Shown here in pieces: positions 17,384 to 25,997 of a stretch of 64,000 bases of DNA. This stretch comes from JANRKF01 sp033763575 (GTDB taxonomy: Bacteria; Pseudomonadota; Alphaproteobacteria; Rickettsiales; SXRF01): positions 62,001-126,000 of the forward strand of contig JANRKF010000033.1 of the NCBI GenBank assembly GCA_033763575.1, in the 5' to 3' direction. The notes below the pieces were generated by a model. The model searched no databases. It saw only the letters and a list, made by a program, of their open reading frames with translations, and was not told the DNA's origin. Within the stretch, counting starts at the first letter, position 1; the number at the start of each line of letters is the position of its first letter. The translations under genes and the position numbers were made by a program.

Positions 17384-18319
17384 CTACGCCCGGCTGTTGC
17401 AGCCTTCGGTCTCTTTGACCGATTGTGCGACCAGCGACTCATAGTTCGCCGCACGCTGGAGCTTTTCGGCGAATTTCGTAGGTGTTGCTTCTGGCCCATC
17501 ACCATTTTCTTTGACATGCACCACTGGCGACAATACCGGTTTTGGCTCCGGCACATTTACCCGCCTGGGCCACGGCTCACCCAGCGCTTTGCCGCCCAGC
17601 AGGTCATTAGCGTAATTGACGGCCTTATTTGTGATGAGCGCATGGCTGACGCCGAAATTCAACCCAAACAGGCTGCCCAGCCCCATCGAGTAGGCGGTGA
17701 CCACCGCAGGAATCTTGACCGATTCACCGAGCAGCCAGTTCATCGCCGGCATGGCGAAGTTGTCAGCGCCCGGCACCGCTGCCAGCGCGGTGGCAAACAC
17801 CAGCCCACCCGCCGCACCAAGACCGGAAAACAGCAACCCCGTTTTCAAATTGAAATAATCGGTCCAGCGGATATTTTTTTCCTTGTCTTCTTCCTGAAGC
17901 GCAACCCCTTTTGCCACCAGCGACACATCCGCTTCCGGGTTCCTGCGAATGGTTTCTTCAATTTCACGGGCAATTTGCCGACGCTCATATTCACGGATCG
18001 CCGCAGCGGAAGCCCCCGCGCTCGGCCCCATCACTGAGCCGATGGCAAGCCCCGTGCTAATGCCGATCGCCGAAAAAATCGCGATGGATTTCGGAATAAG
18101 CGCCACCGCCTCCACCGCGGGCATGCCGCCAAGAATCGGGAAAAGCGGTGCCAGCAAACCTATGACCGCACCCACGACCATCGCCAGGCCCATCAGCCCC
18201 CAGAGCGCACCGGCACGGCGTTTCCACGTGCCCGTCCACACTTCGTCCTGATAGCTCGGCACTTCGATCTTGGCCTGCTCCTCGGCAATGCGCTTTTCAA
18301 TTTCGGCTTCTGAAACCAT
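17384..18319 (-). CDS. Orphan membrane protein with glycine-rich helices
   Basis: A 311-residue protein I cannot assign. The N-terminus is a charged helix (EAEIEKRIAEEQAKIEVPSY). Then come four hydrophobic, Gly-rich segments at about 36-65, 77-106, 160-185 and 205-230 (for example LSTGLAIGS-like and GLGAAGGLVFATALAAV), and a Pro-rich, charged cytosolic tail. It sits next to two short unknown genes on the same strand. The Gly-rich helices suggest tight helix packing or membrane insertion. Confidence 0.75.
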   Translation of the reverse strand: MVSEAEIEKRIAEEQAKIEVPSYQDEVWTGTWKRRAGALWGLMGLAMVVGAVIGLLAPLFPILGGMPAVEAVALIPKSIAIFSAIGISTGLAIGSVMGPSAGASAAAIREYERRQIAREIEETIRRNPEADVSLVAKGVALQEEDKEKNIRWTDYFNLKTGLLFSGLGAAGGLVFATALAAVPGADNFAMPAMNWLLGESVKIPAVVTAYSMGLGSLFGLNFGVSHALITNKAVNYANDLLGGKALGEPWPRRVNVPEPKPVLSPVVHVKENGDGPEATPTKFAEKLQRAANYESLVAQSVKETEGCNSRA

Positions 18320-18389
18320 ACATCCCTCTGATGATGTTCACAGAATAGCATGATTGTAGCCAGGATTTTATGAAGTTTTTATGACGATG

Positions 18390-18719
18390 TCAGGTGGGGA
18401 CGCAATGCTCCGCCGCCGCATCCAATAATTCTTTTTCAAACAGGTGGTTAACGCCGTAATCGCGCTCCATGCGGCGCTTGACGTCCTCCGGCGGCTCCTC
18501 GCCCGCCCCCGCCTCGATCACCGTCCCGTACTCGGAAACATCGATATTCCCGCGCTCACGCGCCTCTTTAAACGCTCCGGCCATGCTCGGCTTGATGCAG
18601 AGATAGGCCCAGATCGGCTGGTTTTTCGCATTTTTCCCACGGCACAGCAACATCAGCGTGCATAACAGATCGGCAACAGCCTCAGGCGATAATGGCGGCG
18701 GGGAAGCGGCCCGGATCAT
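18390..18719 (-). CDS. Small uncharacterised protein
   Basis: 109 residues, no signal peptide, with a mildly hydrophobic N-terminal helix (LSPEAVADLLCTLMLLCRGK) and an acidic helical C-terminus. Its start overlaps the upstream small gene's stop by ATGA, so the two are co-translated. No family recognised. Confidence 0.6.
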   Translation of the reverse strand: MIRAASPPPLSPEAVADLLCTLMLLCRGKNAKNQPIWAYLCIKPSMAGAFKEARERGNIDVSEYGTVIEAGAGEEPPEDVKRRMERDYGVNHLFEKELLDAAAEHCVPT

Positions 18720-18973
18720 ACGCTTATCCCCTTGAGAAGCTCTGATAGTGGCGCCGTGGGAAGGGCCACTACATGATTTGACGGATTATGTTCTTGCGAC
18801 GGGTAGGAAGGCGGGGCATCTGCAGCTAACTTTGCCGCCCATTGCTCAATGGGAATGGCTGAGTCGGAACTGGCAAGCTGCGCCGCTTCAGCGACCCGAT
18901 CAACAAGGCCCGCAATGGCGCCGTTGGCCACGATGAACGCGGCACCCAAAGAACTGAAAAAGCTGTTTTCCAA
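18716..18973 (-). CDS. Small uncharacterised protein
   Basis: 85 residues, Ala/Ser-rich, beginning MENSFFSSLGAAFIVANGAI, which could be a weak membrane or amphipathic helix. It is coupled by ATGA to the next gene. The 100 bases upstream (18974-19076) are very AT-rich with TAAT/ATTA repeats and hold the likely promoter. No family recognised. Confidence 0.55.
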   Translation of the reverse strand: MENSFFSSLGAAFIVANGAIAGLVDRVAEAAQLASSDSAIPIEQWAAKLAADAPPSYPSQEHNPSNHVVALPTAPLSELLKGISV

Positions 18974-19076
18974 CGCTTCGCCCTCCCTCCATTTATTTAA
19001 TTATATTAATAATTATGTTAATTATTATATAATTTTTATGGATTATTTTTGGGGCTAAAAATCAGAAATCGGCAAA

Positions 19077-19910
19077 TTACCTTGTCTTTTCAGCATAGGT
19101 ATAAAAGAACGCCTTGTTGTAAAAGCGCCCGACATCATCAAAATTGGTCGTAAAATCGACCGACGACGTCGGCAGCGTACGCTGTATGCGAATCAGCAGG
19201 CTGGTATCGCTTGCGGCGACCGCGCTGGAATCACACATGCAGTTCTCCTGCTCGGCGGCGTTGCTGCTGCTGGCATTGACGCGATTCCCGGCCACGTTGA
19301 ACGCGCCGTGGCCGTTCGGCCCATGGCTCAGCACCACCGCCAGCACCGACTCGCTCAGCGTGGCGCCGCTTTCATCCTGCACGTTGAGCAGGTTGGTGTC
19401 GGTGAAACCGGCCGTGCCGTATTCGCCGGTGAAGTTGGCCGTGTTATTGGCCTCTTTATCGAGATAATAGGTGAACAGGTTGCCCCAGGGATCGAACGCC
19501 ATATCATCCGGAAGCCCCAGCGTGCGTACCGGAACACTGCCGCCAACCACACTCACCCCGCCGTCGCTCAAATTAATGTTTGAGCTGATGGTCGCACCCG
19601 AGGCGCAGGCCTCCGCCGCGCCGTCCGCCTGCAATCCAAAATTGGCGCTCGTTTTGGCAAGCGATGCATTCCCCGGACAGGGCAGCTTATTATTCACCAG
19701 CCGGTAGTTATAGAGCGCCGCGCCGATGGCATCGAGTTTTATGGCCAGCTCCCGCCGCTGCACCACCCGTTCATTCTGGCTTTCAATCGAGATAATCCCG
19801 GCGATCATCAGGGAAATAATCAACACCGAAATCGACAGCTCGATCAGGGTAAACCCTGCGCGCATACGGGAATTTTTATGGATCTTCATAGCGCTCATTC
19901 TAAACGACAT
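19077..19910 (-). CDS. Prepilin-type (pseudopilin-like) protein
   Basis: A 277-residue protein with a type III-like prepilin signal: basic leader, then G/FTLIELSISVLIISLMIAGI, with the +5 Glu present, so it should be cleaved by a prepilin peptidase and held in the inner membrane by one helix. The rest is Ser/Asn/Ala-rich and extracellular, with Cys residues at about 79, 99 and in ENCMCDS. I chose the ATG at 19910 because GGAAAAG precedes it; the ATG at 19889 is possible. No other pilus genes are visible, so it is a stand-alone pseudopilin here. Confidence 0.75.
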   Translation of the reverse strand: MSFRMSAMKIHKNSRMRAGFTLIELSISVLIISLMIAGIISIESQNERVVQRRELAIKLDAIGAALYNYRLVNNKLPCPGNASLAKTSANFGLQADGAAEACASGATISSNINLSDGGVSVVGGSVPVRTLGLPDDMAFDPWGNLFTYYLDKEANNTANFTGEYGTAGFTDTNLLNVQDESGATLSESVLAVVLSHGPNGHGAFNVAGNRVNASSSNAAEQENCMCDSSAVAASDTSLLIRIQRTLPTSSVDFTTNFDDVGRFYNKAFFYTYAEKTR

Positions 19911-19961
19911 GCACCGTCTTTTCCATCTGATATTCGGTTGAACGGCCATGCAAAATAGCTC

Positions 19962-19991
19962 TTGCAAGTCATTCTCATTTGCAACTATAAT
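19962..19991 (+). promoter_or_regulatory. Fur-like box overlapping the bfd promoter
   Basis: A near-palindrome with TTGCAA at both ends (19962-19967 and 19979-19984) around GTCATTCTCAT matches the general shape of proteobacterial Fur sites. The left TTGCAA also serves as a -35, 18 bases before a perfect TATAAT at 19986-19991. Fur binding would block the promoter when iron is plentiful. The -10 lies six bases before the bfd ATG, so the mRNA is probably leaderless. Confidence 0.65.
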
Positions 19992-19997
19992 AGCGGC

Positions 19998-20177
19998 ATG
20001 ATTATTTGTGTATGCAATGCGATTCGCGATAAACAACTTGAGGGCATCCTCGCCGAGGGCGCGTCGAGCGTGTGCGAAGCGTTCCGGAAAATGGGATGCC
20101 AGCCGGTCTGCGGCAAATGCGTGCCCGAAATGCGCGACGCCATCCAGTCGCGCTATGCGTTATGCGCGGCAAAATAG
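19998..20177 (+). CDS. bfd: Bacterioferritin-associated ferredoxin
   Basis: Small [2Fe-2S] protein that docks on bacterioferritin and reduces its iron core to release Fe(II). The 59 residues start MIICVCNAI and end with GCQPVCGKCVPEM. The four ligands are Cys4, Cys6 and the CGKC pair, as in Bfd. There is no Shine-Dalgarno; the ATG lies where transcription should begin. The bacterioferritin gene follows 86 bases later. Confidence 0.9.
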   Translation: MIICVCNAIRDKQLEGILAEGASSVCEAFRKMGCQPVCGKCVPEMRDAIQSRYALCAAK

Positions 20178-20185
20178 CGGCAAAA

Positions 20186-20233
20186 TAATAGTCGTTCTCA
20201 CTTGACTTGCAGGGCCATTTCTTTCATTAAAAT
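20186..20233 (+). promoter_or_regulatory. Second Fur-like site and promoter before bfr
   Basis: GTCGTTCTCACTTG at about 20191-20204 resembles the core GTCATTCTCATTTG of the site before bfd. It overlaps a -35 TTGACT (20202-20207) followed after 17-18 bases by CATTAA/ATTAAA (20225-20231). This suggests that bfr has its own iron-regulated promoter. Confidence 0.45.
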
Positions 20234-20263
20234 TCCATACATTTTCGCTGGAGTTGAAAGAAC

Positions 20264-20728
20264 ATGGCCACAGACAAAGAAATCATCAAACACTTAAATA
20301 TCATCCTCAAGAATGAGCTGACCGCGATCAATCAATATTTCCTGCATGCGCGCATGCTGAAACATATGGGATTCATGAAACTCGCCGATCATGAATATAA
20401 AGAATCGATCGACGAAATGAAACATGCCGACATGCTGGTCGAGCGCGTTTTATTCCTGAAAGGCCTGCCCAACCTGCAGGACCTCGGAAAAGTCTTTATC
20501 GGCGAAACGGTCGAGGAAATCCTGAAATGCGACCTGAAGCTGGAGCAAAAAGCCAATGGCGACCTGAAAGCCGCCATCACATTGTGCGAATCCAAGGAGG
20601 ATTACGCCAGCGCCGACATCCTCCACCGCATCTTAGAAAGCGAAGAGGAGCACGCGCTGTTCATCACCACGCAACTGTCGCTCATCGCCTCGCTCGGAGC
20701 CACCGCCTACATGCAGACACAGGTATAA
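20264..20728 (+). CDS. bfr: Bacterioferritin
   Basis: Heme-containing 24-mer iron-storage ferritin, 154 residues. It has the ferroxidase Glu/His ligands spread over four helices (NELTAINQYF, ADHEYKESIDEMKHAD, ESEEEHALF). The heme-axial Met is in DEMKHADMLVERVLFL at about residue 52. It forms the iron store that Bfd mobilises. The stop is one base before the ATG of the PPIase gene, so the two are probably co-transcribed. Confidence 0.97.
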   Translation: MATDKEIIKHLNIILKNELTAINQYFLHARMLKHMGFMKLADHEYKESIDEMKHADMLVERVLFLKGLPNLQDLGKVFIGETVEEILKCDLKLEQKANGDLKAAITLCESKEDYASADILHRILESEEEHALFITTQLSLIASLGATAYMQTQV

Positions 20729-20729
20729 T

Positions 20730-21305
20730 ATGAAAAACCACCTATCACTCGCACTCGCACTTGTAGTTTCACTCACTGTCATTTCCGGAGCAACCTTCAT
20801 GGCAAAAAAAGCAAAAGCGGCAGAAAACCCGCTGGAAAACACCCTGTATCTCGACCTGAAAGATGGCCGCGTAGTGATCGAAATGCGCCCGGACCTTGCG
20901 CCCAAACATGTGGCGCGCATCAAGGAACTTACGCGCCAGGGATTTTATGACGGCGTGGTGTTCCACCGCGTGATCGAAGGATTCATGGCGCAAACCGGCG
21001 ACCCCACCGGCACCGGCAGCGGCGGTTCCGGCCAGAAAATCAAAGCGGAATTCTCCCGCGAGCCGCACTTGCGCGGCGCGTTGTCGATGGCGCGTGCCGC
21101 CGACATCAACAGCGCCGACAGCCAGTTCTTCATCGTGTTCTCCGCCTCCACCTTCCTCGACGGGCAATATACCTACTGGGGCAAAGTGACGAGCGGCATG
21201 GAATTCGTCGACAAGATCAAAAAAGGCGACAAGCAGGATAACGGCGCCGTCGAAAACCCCGACAAAATCATCAAAATGCAGGTGGCGGCGGATGTGAAGG
21301 AGTAG
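20730..21305 (+). CDS. Periplasmic cyclophilin-type peptidyl-prolyl isomerase
   Basis: Cyclophilin of 191 residues with an N-terminal signal peptide or anchor (about 1-30, ending KKAKAAENP). The catalytic domain shows FYDGVVFHRVIEGFMAQTGDPTGTGSGG, a diagnostic cyclophilin block, and SADSQFFI with the family Phe. It probably helps protein folding in the periplasm. It follows bfr with no gap and is followed 11 bases later by queA; cyclophilin next to queA is common in alphaproteobacteria. Confidence 0.94.
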   Translation: MKNHLSLALALVVSLTVISGATFMAKKAKAAENPLENTLYLDLKDGRVVIEMRPDLAPKHVARIKELTRQGFYDGVVFHRVIEGFMAQTGDPTGTGSGGSGQKIKAEFSREPHLRGALSMARAADINSADSQFFIVFSASTFLDGQYTYWGKVTSGMEFVDKIKKGDKQDNGAVENPDKIIKMQVAADVKE

Positions 21306-21316
21306 TGCGAAGCTAA

Positions 21317-22384
21317 GTGCGCACTGATCTCTTTGACTTCGACCTTCCCGACTCGCTGATTGCGAGCAGCCCCGCACACCCCCGTGACAGCGCGAGGATG
21401 CTCACACTTCTTCCCTCCCACTTGAGGGGGGAGGGTCAGGGTGGGGGTGAATTGTCCGATGAAATCATCTCAGATTTTCCAAACCATCTGCGCCCAAATG
21501 ACATCGTCGTATTTAACAACACCCGCGTCATCCCCGCCCGCCTCCTCGGCAAGCGTGGCGAGGCAAACGTGGAAGTGCTTCTGCATAAGCGCCAAGCCCC
21601 GCCGAATGGCGGGGTGTGGTCTGCTTTTGCAAAACCCGCCAAGAAACCACGCATCGGTGACGAAATTATTTTTGCTGAAGACTTCGCTGCGATTGTTCTG
21701 GAGAAACTAGAAAGCGGCGAAATTTTGATAGACCTGGATCCCCGCCTTCGCGGGGATGTGAACAAAAAAATACTGGCGCATGGCCGCATGCCGCTACCGC
21801 CCTACATCGAAAAAAAACGCCGAAGCGACGCCAGCGACAACGCATCCTACCAGACGGTCTATGCCGCGCATGACGGCTCAGTCGCCGCTCCCACCGCCGG
21901 TTTGCACTTCACGCCCTCCCTGATTGCTGCGCTCCCCTGCCCGCATAGCTATGTCACACTCCATGTCGGCGGCGGCACCTTCCTGCCAGTCAAAAGCGAA
22001 GACACTTCCGAACATAAAATGCATAGCGAATGGGCGCACATTTCGCGTGAGACTGCCGCCGCCATCAACGCGGCAAAAGCGCGGGGCGGGCGCGTCGTCG
22101 CCGTCGGAACCACCTCCTTACGCACGCTGGAATCCGCCACCGATGCAGCAGGAATTGTGCAACCCTTCGAGGGCGAAACTGATATTTTCATCACGCCCGG
22201 CTACCGGTTCAAATACGTGGACATGCTGCTGACCAACTTCCACCTGCCGCGCTCAACCTTGTTTATGCTGGTATCGGCTTTCAGCGGACTGGAGAAAATG
22301 CAGGCGGCCTACGCCCACGCTATCGCAAATAACTATCGGTTTTATTCCTATGGCGACGCGTGCCTGCTGTATAAAACACCATGA
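21317..22384 (+). CDS. queA: S-adenosylmethionine:tRNA ribosyltransferase-isomerase QueA
   Basis: Transfers the ribosyl part of SAM to 7-aminomethyl-7-deazaguanine in tRNA, the penultimate step of queuosine synthesis. The GTG start gives MRTDLFDFDLPDSLIASSPA. Conserved blocks are FNNTRVIPARL, GRMPLPPYI, TAGLHFT, HVGGGTFLPVK, GTTSLRTLES and TNFHLPRSTLFMLVSAFSG. Two palindromic repeats lie inside the gene in frame: 21410-21449 adds about residues 32-45 (PSHLRGEGQGGG) and 21738-21757 adds about 141-147 (DPRLRGD). Both fall where homologues have variable loops, so the enzyme probably still works. Confidence 0.95.
   Translation: MRTDLFDFDLPDSLIASSPAHPRDSARMLTLLPSHLRGEGQGGGELSDEIISDFPNHLRPNDIVVFNNTRVIPARLLGKRGEANVEVLLHKRQAPPNGGVWSAFAKPAKKPRIGDEIIFAEDFAAIVLEKLESGEILIDLDPRLRGDVNKKILAHGRMPLPPYIEKKRRSDASDNASYQTVYAAHDGSVAAPTAGLHFTPSLIAALPCPHSYVTLHVGGGTFLPVKSEDTSEHKMHSEWAHISRETAAAINAAKARGGRVVAVGTTSLRTLESATDAAGIVQPFEGETDIFITPGYRFKYVDMLLTNFHLPRSTLFMLVSAFSGLEKMQAAYAHAIANNYRFYSYGDACLLYKTP
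21410..21449. repeat. Palindromic repeat inside queA (first)
   Basis: CCCTCCC and GGGGAGGG arms around ACTTGA, followed by a GTCAGGGTGGGGGTG tail. The same CTTGAGGGG-type unit stands at 11724. It is in frame and adds no stop. Confidence 0.8.
21738..21757. repeat. Palindromic repeat inside queA (second), family A
   Basis: ATCCCCGCCTTCGCGGGGAT, a perfect 8-bp hairpin with CTTC loop, identical to the copy at 39501-39520. In frame it encodes DPRLRGD. Confidence 0.88.
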
Positions 22385-22416
22385 ACAAGCCATGCGACGA
22401 TAATCAAATGGCCTGC

Positions 22417-23175
22417 TCAGCCGTAGCGGCCCATGATGTAATCCTGCGTCTGCTGCTCCTTCGGCGAGGAGAAGAGCTGGGTGGTGCTGCCCGATTCAAC
22501 GATTTTACCCATGTGGAAAAAGCAGGTCTGCTGCGACACGCGGGCCGCCTGCTGCATCGAATGGGTGACGATGACGATGGTGAATTCCTGCTTCAGCTGC
22601 CCGATCAACTCCTCGATTTTCGCCGTGGCAATCGGATCGAGCGCCGAGCATGGCTCGTCCATGAGTATAATTTCCGGGTTCACCGCGATGGTACGGGCAA
22701 TGCATAAACGCTGCTGCTGCCCGCCGGAAAGCCCGGTGGCCGATTCATGCAGCCGGTCTTTGACTTCCTCGAACAGGCCCGCACGCTGCAGGCTGCCCGC
22801 CACCACCGCATCCAGCTCGGACTTGTTTTTCGTCAGGCCGTGAATGCGCGGGCCGTAGGCAATATTGTCATAAATCGATTTGGGAAACGGATTGGGTTTC
22901 TGGAACACCATGCCGATCCAGCGGCGCAAGCGCACGACATCCTCCCCCGGCGCATTGATATTTTTTCCATCCACAACAATCGCGCCCTCGACGCGGCAGC
23001 CATCGATGATGTCATTCATGCGATTGATGCAGCGCAGGAACGTCGATTTGCCGCAGCCGGAAGGGCCGATCAGCGCCGTGACTTGGCGCTCCGCAATCGC
23101 GATATTGATGTCGAACAGCGCCTGCTTCGCGCCGTAAAACACATTGATATTTTCCGTGGTGATTTTGTCAGCCAT
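22417..23175 (-). CDS. pstB: Phosphate ABC transporter ATPase PstB
   Basis: ATPase of the high-affinity phosphate importer. The 252 residues from the ATG at 23175 (AGAGAG site just before it) contain Walker A GPSGCGKST, signature LSGGQQQR and Walker B ILMDEPCSALDP, then the H-loop THSMQQA. An upstream in-frame start at 23229 would overlap pstA by 7 bases and add an atypical leader. It is the last gene of pstC-pstA-pstB; phoU, which usually follows, is not here. It converges on queA. Confidence 0.97.
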   Translation of the reverse strand: MADKITTENINVFYGAKQALFDINIAIAERQVTALIGPSGCGKSTFLRCINRMNDIIDGCRVEGAIVVDGKNINAPGEDVVRLRRWIGMVFQKPNPFPKSIYDNIAYGPRIHGLTKNKSELDAVVAGSLQRAGLFEEVKDRLHESATGLSGGQQQRLCIARTIAVNPEIILMDEPCSALDPIATAKIEELIGQLKQEFTIVIVTHSMQQAARVSQQTCFFHMGKIVESGSTTQLFSSPKEQQTQDYIMGRYG

Positions 23176-23222
23176 GCCTAACTCTCTAATGGAAAATTTG
23201 CCCAAGTACAAATTTTCATATC

Positions 23223-24458
23223 CTACCATCTCACTTCGAATTTTTTACGCAAGTAAATTGCCAGTGCATTCATCAGCAGAAGCAATAGCAACAACACCAG
23301 AATCGCCGTCGCCGTTTTCTCGACAAACCCTGCCTCGGGGCTGCTCGCCCACAAATAAATCTGCACCGGCATGACGGTCGCCGCGCTGGTAAAGCCCCCC
23401 GGAATATCCGCCACAAACGCCACCATGCCGATCATGAGCAGCGGCGCCGTCTCGCCGATGGCACGCGCCATCCCCAAAATCGTGCCGGTCATGATACCCG
23501 GAAGCGCAAGCGGCAGCGTGTGGTGCCACACCACTTGCAGCGGCGAAGCGCCCAGCGCCAGCGCCGCCTGGCGGATCGACGGCGGCACCGATTCCAGCGC
23601 CGTGCGCGTGGCGATGATGATGACCGGAAACACCATGAGCGCGAGCGTCAGCCCGCCCACCAGCGGCGCCGAGCGCGGCAGGTGCATGAAATTAATGTAG
23701 ACCGCAAGCCCAAGCAGGCCGTAGACAATCGAGGGCACGGCGGCGAGGTTATTCACATTCACCTCGATGAGCTGCGACCAGCGCGACTTTGGCGCAAATT
23801 CCTCCAGATACACCGCCGACATCACCCCGATCGGAAAGGCGGCAAGCAGGCATATCAGCATGGTGAAGAACGACCCGGCCATCGCCCCGGCGAACCCGGC
23901 ATTTTCCGGCGAGCGCGAATCGGCGCGGCTGAAAAATCCGCTGTCGAAACTGCGTACAATAGCACCTTCCGCCTGCAGGATTTTCAGCGCCGAGCGCTGG
24001 CTACCCGACAATTCCAGCGAGTCAGGATGCTTCAGGAACAACCCGGCAAGGCTCGACGCAGGCAGGACAAAACTTTGGGTTGTCCCGATCAAACCCGTAT
24101 CACCATCGACCGCGTTTTTCAGCGTCAGGCCCGCGCTGCTGCCTAACAATTTCGAGAGATCGCGCTGGTCTCCATCCGGAAATTTAGCAAGCAGCGCCGC
24201 ACGCAAAAACGCATTGTAGCGCGTGGGCGACATCTCATCCAGCGCCTCGTCCTCATCCATTTCCAGCAGCGCCACATCCAGCGGCACCGGAAGGCGAATC
24301 TCCGTTTGCATGAAACCCGGAATACCCCGCGAGGCGATGCTGCCGAGCAAAAGCACCAGGCAGAGCAGCGCGAATCCCAGCGCGCATTTTCCATAACAGG
24401 CGAAACGTTTTTCGGCGCGCAGGCGGCGCTGATGGTGTTGTTTGGCGGCGCTACTCAT
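23223..24458 (-). CDS. pstA: Phosphate ABC transporter permease PstA
   Basis: Membrane channel half of the phosphate importer, 411 residues. After the first helix (about 25-45) comes a 150-residue periplasmic insert characteristic of alphaproteobacterial PstA (DUF3333 type). A BPD-type permease domain follows with helices and the EAA-like loop RQAALALGASPLQVVWHHTLPLALPG. The ATG at 24458 overlaps the pstC stop by 8 bases. Confidence 0.95.
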   Translation of the reverse strand: MSSAAKQHHQRRLRAEKRFACYGKCALGFALLCLVLLLGSIASRGIPGFMQTEIRLPVPLDVALLEMDEDEALDEMSPTRYNAFLRAALLAKFPDGDQRDLSKLLGSSAGLTLKNAVDGDTGLIGTTQSFVLPASSLAGLFLKHPDSLELSGSQRSALKILQAEGAIVRSFDSGFFSRADSRSPENAGFAGAMAGSFFTMLICLLAAFPIGVMSAVYLEEFAPKSRWSQLIEVNVNNLAAVPSIVYGLLGLAVYINFMHLPRSAPLVGGLTLALMVFPVIIIATRTALESVPPSIRQAALALGASPLQVVWHHTLPLALPGIMTGTILGMARAIGETAPLLMIGMVAFVADIPGGFTSAATVMPVQIYLWASSPEAGFVEKTATAILVLLLLLLLMNALAIYLRKKFEVRW

Positions 24459-25413
24459 AACGCTCCCGGTATTTACGGACGATGATGATGGCGAGCACGT
24501 TGAGCACCAGCGTGATACAGAACAAGGTGAGGCCGAGGGCAAACGCGGCCAGTGTTTTCGGGCTGTCGAACTCATTGTCGCCGACCAGCAGCGACACCAT
24601 CTGCACCGTCACCGTCGTCACCGATTCGAGCGGGTTGAAGGTGAGGTTCGCCGCCATGCCGGCCGCCATCACCACGATCATCGTCTCCCCCACCGCACGG
24701 GAAATGGCGAGCAGCACCGCGCCCGCAATACCCGGAAGCGCCGCCGGCAACACCACCAGCCGGATGGTTTCCGATCTGGTGGCGCCCATGCCGTAGGACG
24801 CCTCACGCAAACTGCGCGGCACCGCGCTGATAATGTCGTCGGAGAGCGAGGAAACGAAGGGAATAATCATCACCCCCATGACAAGACCAGCAGCCAGCGC
24901 GCTTTCTGAAGCGATGGAAAGCCCGATCGATGCCCCGCCCTCACGCAGGAAAGGAGCAACCACAATCACCGCAAAATAACCGTAAACCACCGTGGGAATG
25001 CCCGCAAGAATTTCCAGCGCCGGTTTAAAAACCGCACGGGCGCGGGGATGAAGATATTCCGACATATAAATCGCGGAAAAAAGCCCGACCGGAATCGCCA
25101 CGCACATCGCCACCAGCGTCACCAGCAAGGTGCCGAGGAACACGGGAATCGCGCCAAACGCGCCGCTGCCGCCCACCTGATCGGCCCGAATCGCCATCTG
25201 CGGGCTCCATTTCGTGCCGAATAAAAACTCAAATAACGGGACATGCTGGAAAAAACGAAGGGCTTCGTAGAGCACCGAGGCGACAATCGCAATGGTGACA
25301 CCGACCGATACCGCCGCCGCCAGCCAGAGCAGCCCCATAAGCAATCGCGCCCCTGTCTTCCGGGTCATACCCCCATGGGGTATTCTGCTTGTTTCAGCGG
25401 ATGTTACCTGCAT
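24451..25413 (-). CDS. pstC: Phosphate ABC transporter permease PstC
   Basis: Second permease of the phosphate importer, 320 residues, six helices. It shows the EAA loop REASYGMGATRSETIRLVVLPAALPG and SRAVGETMIVVMAAG. The start could be the ATG at 25413 or Met16 (25368), which is nearer the first helix. No pstS (binding protein) lies upstream; the gene begins the visible pst operon, so the binding protein must be elsewhere. Confidence 0.95.
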   Translation of the reverse strand: MQVTSAETSRIPHGGMTRKTGARLLMGLLWLAAAVSVGVTIAIVASVLYEALRFFQHVPLFEFLFGTKWSPQMAIRADQVGGSGAFGAIPVFLGTLLVTLVAMCVAIPVGLFSAIYMSEYLHPRARAVFKPALEILAGIPTVVYGYFAVIVVAPFLREGGASIGLSIASESALAAGLVMGVMIIPFVSSLSDDIISAVPRSLREASYGMGATRSETIRLVVLPAALPGIAGAVLLAISRAVGETMIVVMAAGMAANLTFNPLESVTTVTVQMVSLLVGDNEFDSPKTLAAFALGLTLFCITLVLNVLAIIIVRKYRERYE

Positions 25414-25461
25414 GCCGCTGATGTAGCCGAGTTATCCACAGAGTCAAGGAGAAAGGGCGCG

Positions 25462-25986
25462 CTAGCGCAGATGCGCCTTCAAAAACGCCTGCACATCCTC
25501 CTGCTGCCAGTCGAGCGGGCCTTCGGCGCGACCCACGATATTGCCCCTGGCATCGATGAACAGCGTGCCGGGAAGCCCCCGTAAACCAGCGATTTTAGGC
25601 AGTTTTGCCGTCGGGTCCAGCAGCACCGGCAAATGCAGTATCTTGTGGTTGCTGTAGAATTTCTGTACTTTCGCGGCGTTTTTGCCATCCAGCGCTATCG
25701 CCGCAATATGCAGCTCTTTGCCAAAAATATCCTGCGCATCATCCAGCTGCGGCAGTTCATCAACGCAGGGCACGCACCAGGTCGCCCAGAAATGCAGCGC
25801 GGTGAGCTTGTGTTTCGCGGTATCCAGCGTGTGCATTTTACCTGCCGCATCGGCGTAGCTGAAGGCAGGCGCCCTGCCGAAATCGCCGGTTTGCAGGGCT
25901 ACCGTGTCCTGTTCGCTGGCATGGGCGGCGGATGCGACAAAAAACACTAGGCAAGCAGCAGCGAGAAAGCTATGAATACGAGGCAT
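25462..25986 (-). CDS. TlpA-like periplasmic thioredoxin
   Basis: Thiol-disulfide protein of 174 residues with an N-terminal signal peptide (cleavage near AAHASEQ), so it is probably periplasmic or membrane-anchored. The thioredoxin active site is WCVPC (Cys71, Cys74) and the cis-Pro loop is RGLPGTLFID. Proteins like this reduce apocytochrome c or other periplasmic disulfides; ccmC elsewhere in the window fits, but no direct link is visible. It is divergent from argH (11 bases between starts). Confidence 0.9.
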   Translation of the reverse strand: MPRIHSFLAAACLVFFVASAAHASEQDTVALQTGDFGRAPAFSYADAAGKMHTLDTAKHKLTALHFWATWCVPCVDELPQLDDAQDIFGKELHIAAIALDGKNAAKVQKFYSNHKILHLPVLLDPTAKLPKIAGLRGLPGTLFIDARGNIVGRAEGPLDWQQEDVQAFLKAHLR

Positions 25987-25997
25987 AAGAGGACCCT

